Source of the DNA: Melanopsichium pennsylvanicum
Lineage: Eukaryota > Basidiomycota > Ustilaginomycetes > Ustilaginales
Length of the DNA stretch: 64,000 nucleotides
Direction of reading: 5' to 3'
Assembly: GCA_900208305.1 (NCBI GenBank)
Contig: OAPG01000017.1
Coordinates: 372,001 to 436,000 of the forward strand
In this document: positions 63,221 through 64,000 of the stretch, in pieces
How positions within the stretch are numbered: the stretch's first letter is position 1
Layout: every line of letters begins with the position of its first letter
Translations under genes and position numbers: made by a program
Notes under the pieces: generated by a model
What the model saw: only the letters and a program-made list of their open reading frames with translations
The model's database searches: none
What the model was told of the DNA's origin: nothing

Positions 63221-63590
63221 AGTTACACTGATTCCATCTCAAACCTCACACAACTCGCGCTATCTAACATCAACTTGGCGAGGTTGGACAAGAGGCCTCA
63301 GAGAGGAAAGATACGAAATTCGTGTTTTGCTGCTCGGTAGTAAGCTATTCTCGCCATTCGTACAAACTGGCTGATCATCTATAACTTAACTTTCGCCTTT
63401 CTCTACCTCTATAGATCGTCGAGCGCTATACAGTTCAGTTGCAATGCCATTTATCATGATCAAAACTCTTTTTCACACATACGCACACGTACTGCAGTTG
63501 CACATCAAAGACTGTGCACTCTAGCTCTGAAACATGTACTGCAAAATCAAACCTAGACTGATTGAGAATCGACAGCAATACCTCTTAACA

Positions 63591-63617
63591 AAAAAAAAAA
63601 AAAAAAAAAAAAAAAAA
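63591..63617. repeat. Poly-A tract
   Basis: About 27 A, downstream of the polymerase gene on the coding (minus) strand, where it reads as poly-T. Confidence 0.9.
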
Positions 63618-63674
63618 CTTCTCTCGTACAAAAACCATGAAACCAACAACCAAGCCAACTTGTTTGATTCTCAC

Positions 63675-64000
63675 CTAAACCTTCATGAATCGGAACAAGC
63701 TTGCCAACTTGACAAATCGTCTACCGTTTTTAGCCAGATACTTGTCTACCGTCTCGTGTAGCATCTCGAGCTCTCTCTTATTCACATCTAGCATGGCTAT
63801 CACTTGATCCTGCCAAGCTTTCCCACTTGGTGTGACGTCGACTCGTGCTTCTGTAATCTTATCCCTGATCCTTTTTTGGTCAAAGATCGATTCTAGGTAG
63901 ATGAGTTGGTCGTACAACTGTTTATCGGTGTAAGTTGGCTCTACGCGACCTCTGCATGCGAGATGAGAAGCCACTTTTGAAGTAGAATCGAGCAGAGCGG
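63675..64000 (-). CDS. POL1: DNA polymerase alpha catalytic subunit, C-terminal end (partial)
   Basis: The last 108 codons of a minus-strand gene continuing beyond the right edge. The C-terminal zinc-module tail is seen: a zinc-ligand-like Cys in HLACRGRV, then YTDKQLYDQLIYLESIFD and KYLAKNGRRFVKLASLF. These closely match the last residues of yeast Pol1 (YTDKQLY and CGRRYVDM-like segments). The protein is the polymerase of the primase complex that starts replication. No intron is needed in this part. Stop TAG at 63677-63675. Confidence 0.85.
   Translation of the reverse strand, partial: ALLDSTSKVASHLACRGRVEPTYTDKQLYDQLIYLESIFDQKRIRDKITEARVDVTPSGKAWQDQVIAMLDVNKRELEMLHETVDKYLAKNGRRFVKLASLFRFMKV

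Larger units (their letters stand above)
61932..63674. other. Intergenic region GGC1 / POL1
   Basis: 1.7 kb holding the GGC1 promoter and the polymerase 3' UTR. Contains a small CCAAG/CCGAG repeat (about 62146-62169), a poly-A run (63591-63617) and one doubtful small spliced gene (listed separately). Confidence 0.5.

Overview
The window looks like a chromosome segment of a basidiomycete fungus, most likely a smut (Ustilaginales). That placement is an inference from gene content and style: compact genes at roughly 2.3 kb spacing, few short introns with GTAAG-type donors and CAG/TAG acceptors, long disordered protein segments, and many microsatellites in untranslated regions. There is no operon structure, rRNA gene, recognisable tRNA gene, CRISPR array or intact mobile element. 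Initiation codons were checked on the DNA; several long open frames begin at TTG or GTG, and in those cases I moved the start to the first plausible ATG.

Layout. 1-14 kb: 5' part of a class V myosin (-, runs off the left edge), importin-4/KAP123 (-, three exons with a six-base first coding exon), a mitochondrial TMBIM5/GHITM-type Bax-inhibitor protein (+), and a CTK2-like cyclin (-). 15-26 kb: an EF-hand MscS channel (+), exosome ring subunit MTR3 (-), COP9 signalosome subunit 1 (+), proteasome ATPase RPT5 (+), and an IMPACT-domain protein (-). 26-36 kb: CLASP (+), an unrecognised protein with seven copies of an SLADEL-like motif (-), and a LAMMER kinase (-). 37-44 kb: SUMO E2 UBC9 (+), a mitochondrial rhodanese (-), a CCDC124/LSO2 ribosome-binding protein (-), a mitochondrial-type NAD kinase (-), and a DAL5-family MFS transporter (+). 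45-54 kb: a PAXX-like end-joining factor candidate (+), MPP6 (+), GPI2/PIG-C (+), exonuclease V (-), an unrecognised acidic protein (+), and a secreted FAD oxidase (-). 55-64 kb: a SNX41/ATG20 sorting nexin (-), YOS9/OS-9 (+), the GTP/GDP carrier GGC1 (-), a doubtful small spliced gene, and the C-terminal end of DNA polymerase alpha (-, runs off the right edge).

Most genes are housekeeping functions placed side by side without a shared pathway. Loose themes are protein turnover and modifiers (CSN1, RPT5, UBC9, YOS9), nuclear RNA exosome (MTR3, MPP6), DNA replication and repair (POL1, EXO5, PAXX-like) and mitochondria (TMBIM5, NAD kinase, rhodanese, GGC1). The most interesting item is the protein at 45340-46359. 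Its head, coiled coil and C-terminal tail resemble animal PAXX, including a Ser-Leu-Val-Asn-Pro plus Asp-Phe ending like the PAXX Ku-binding tail. Other points worth a look are the SLADEL-repeat protein, a non-standard RPT5 C-terminus, the KAP123 micro-exon and an AT-rich island near 10.6-11.5 kb.
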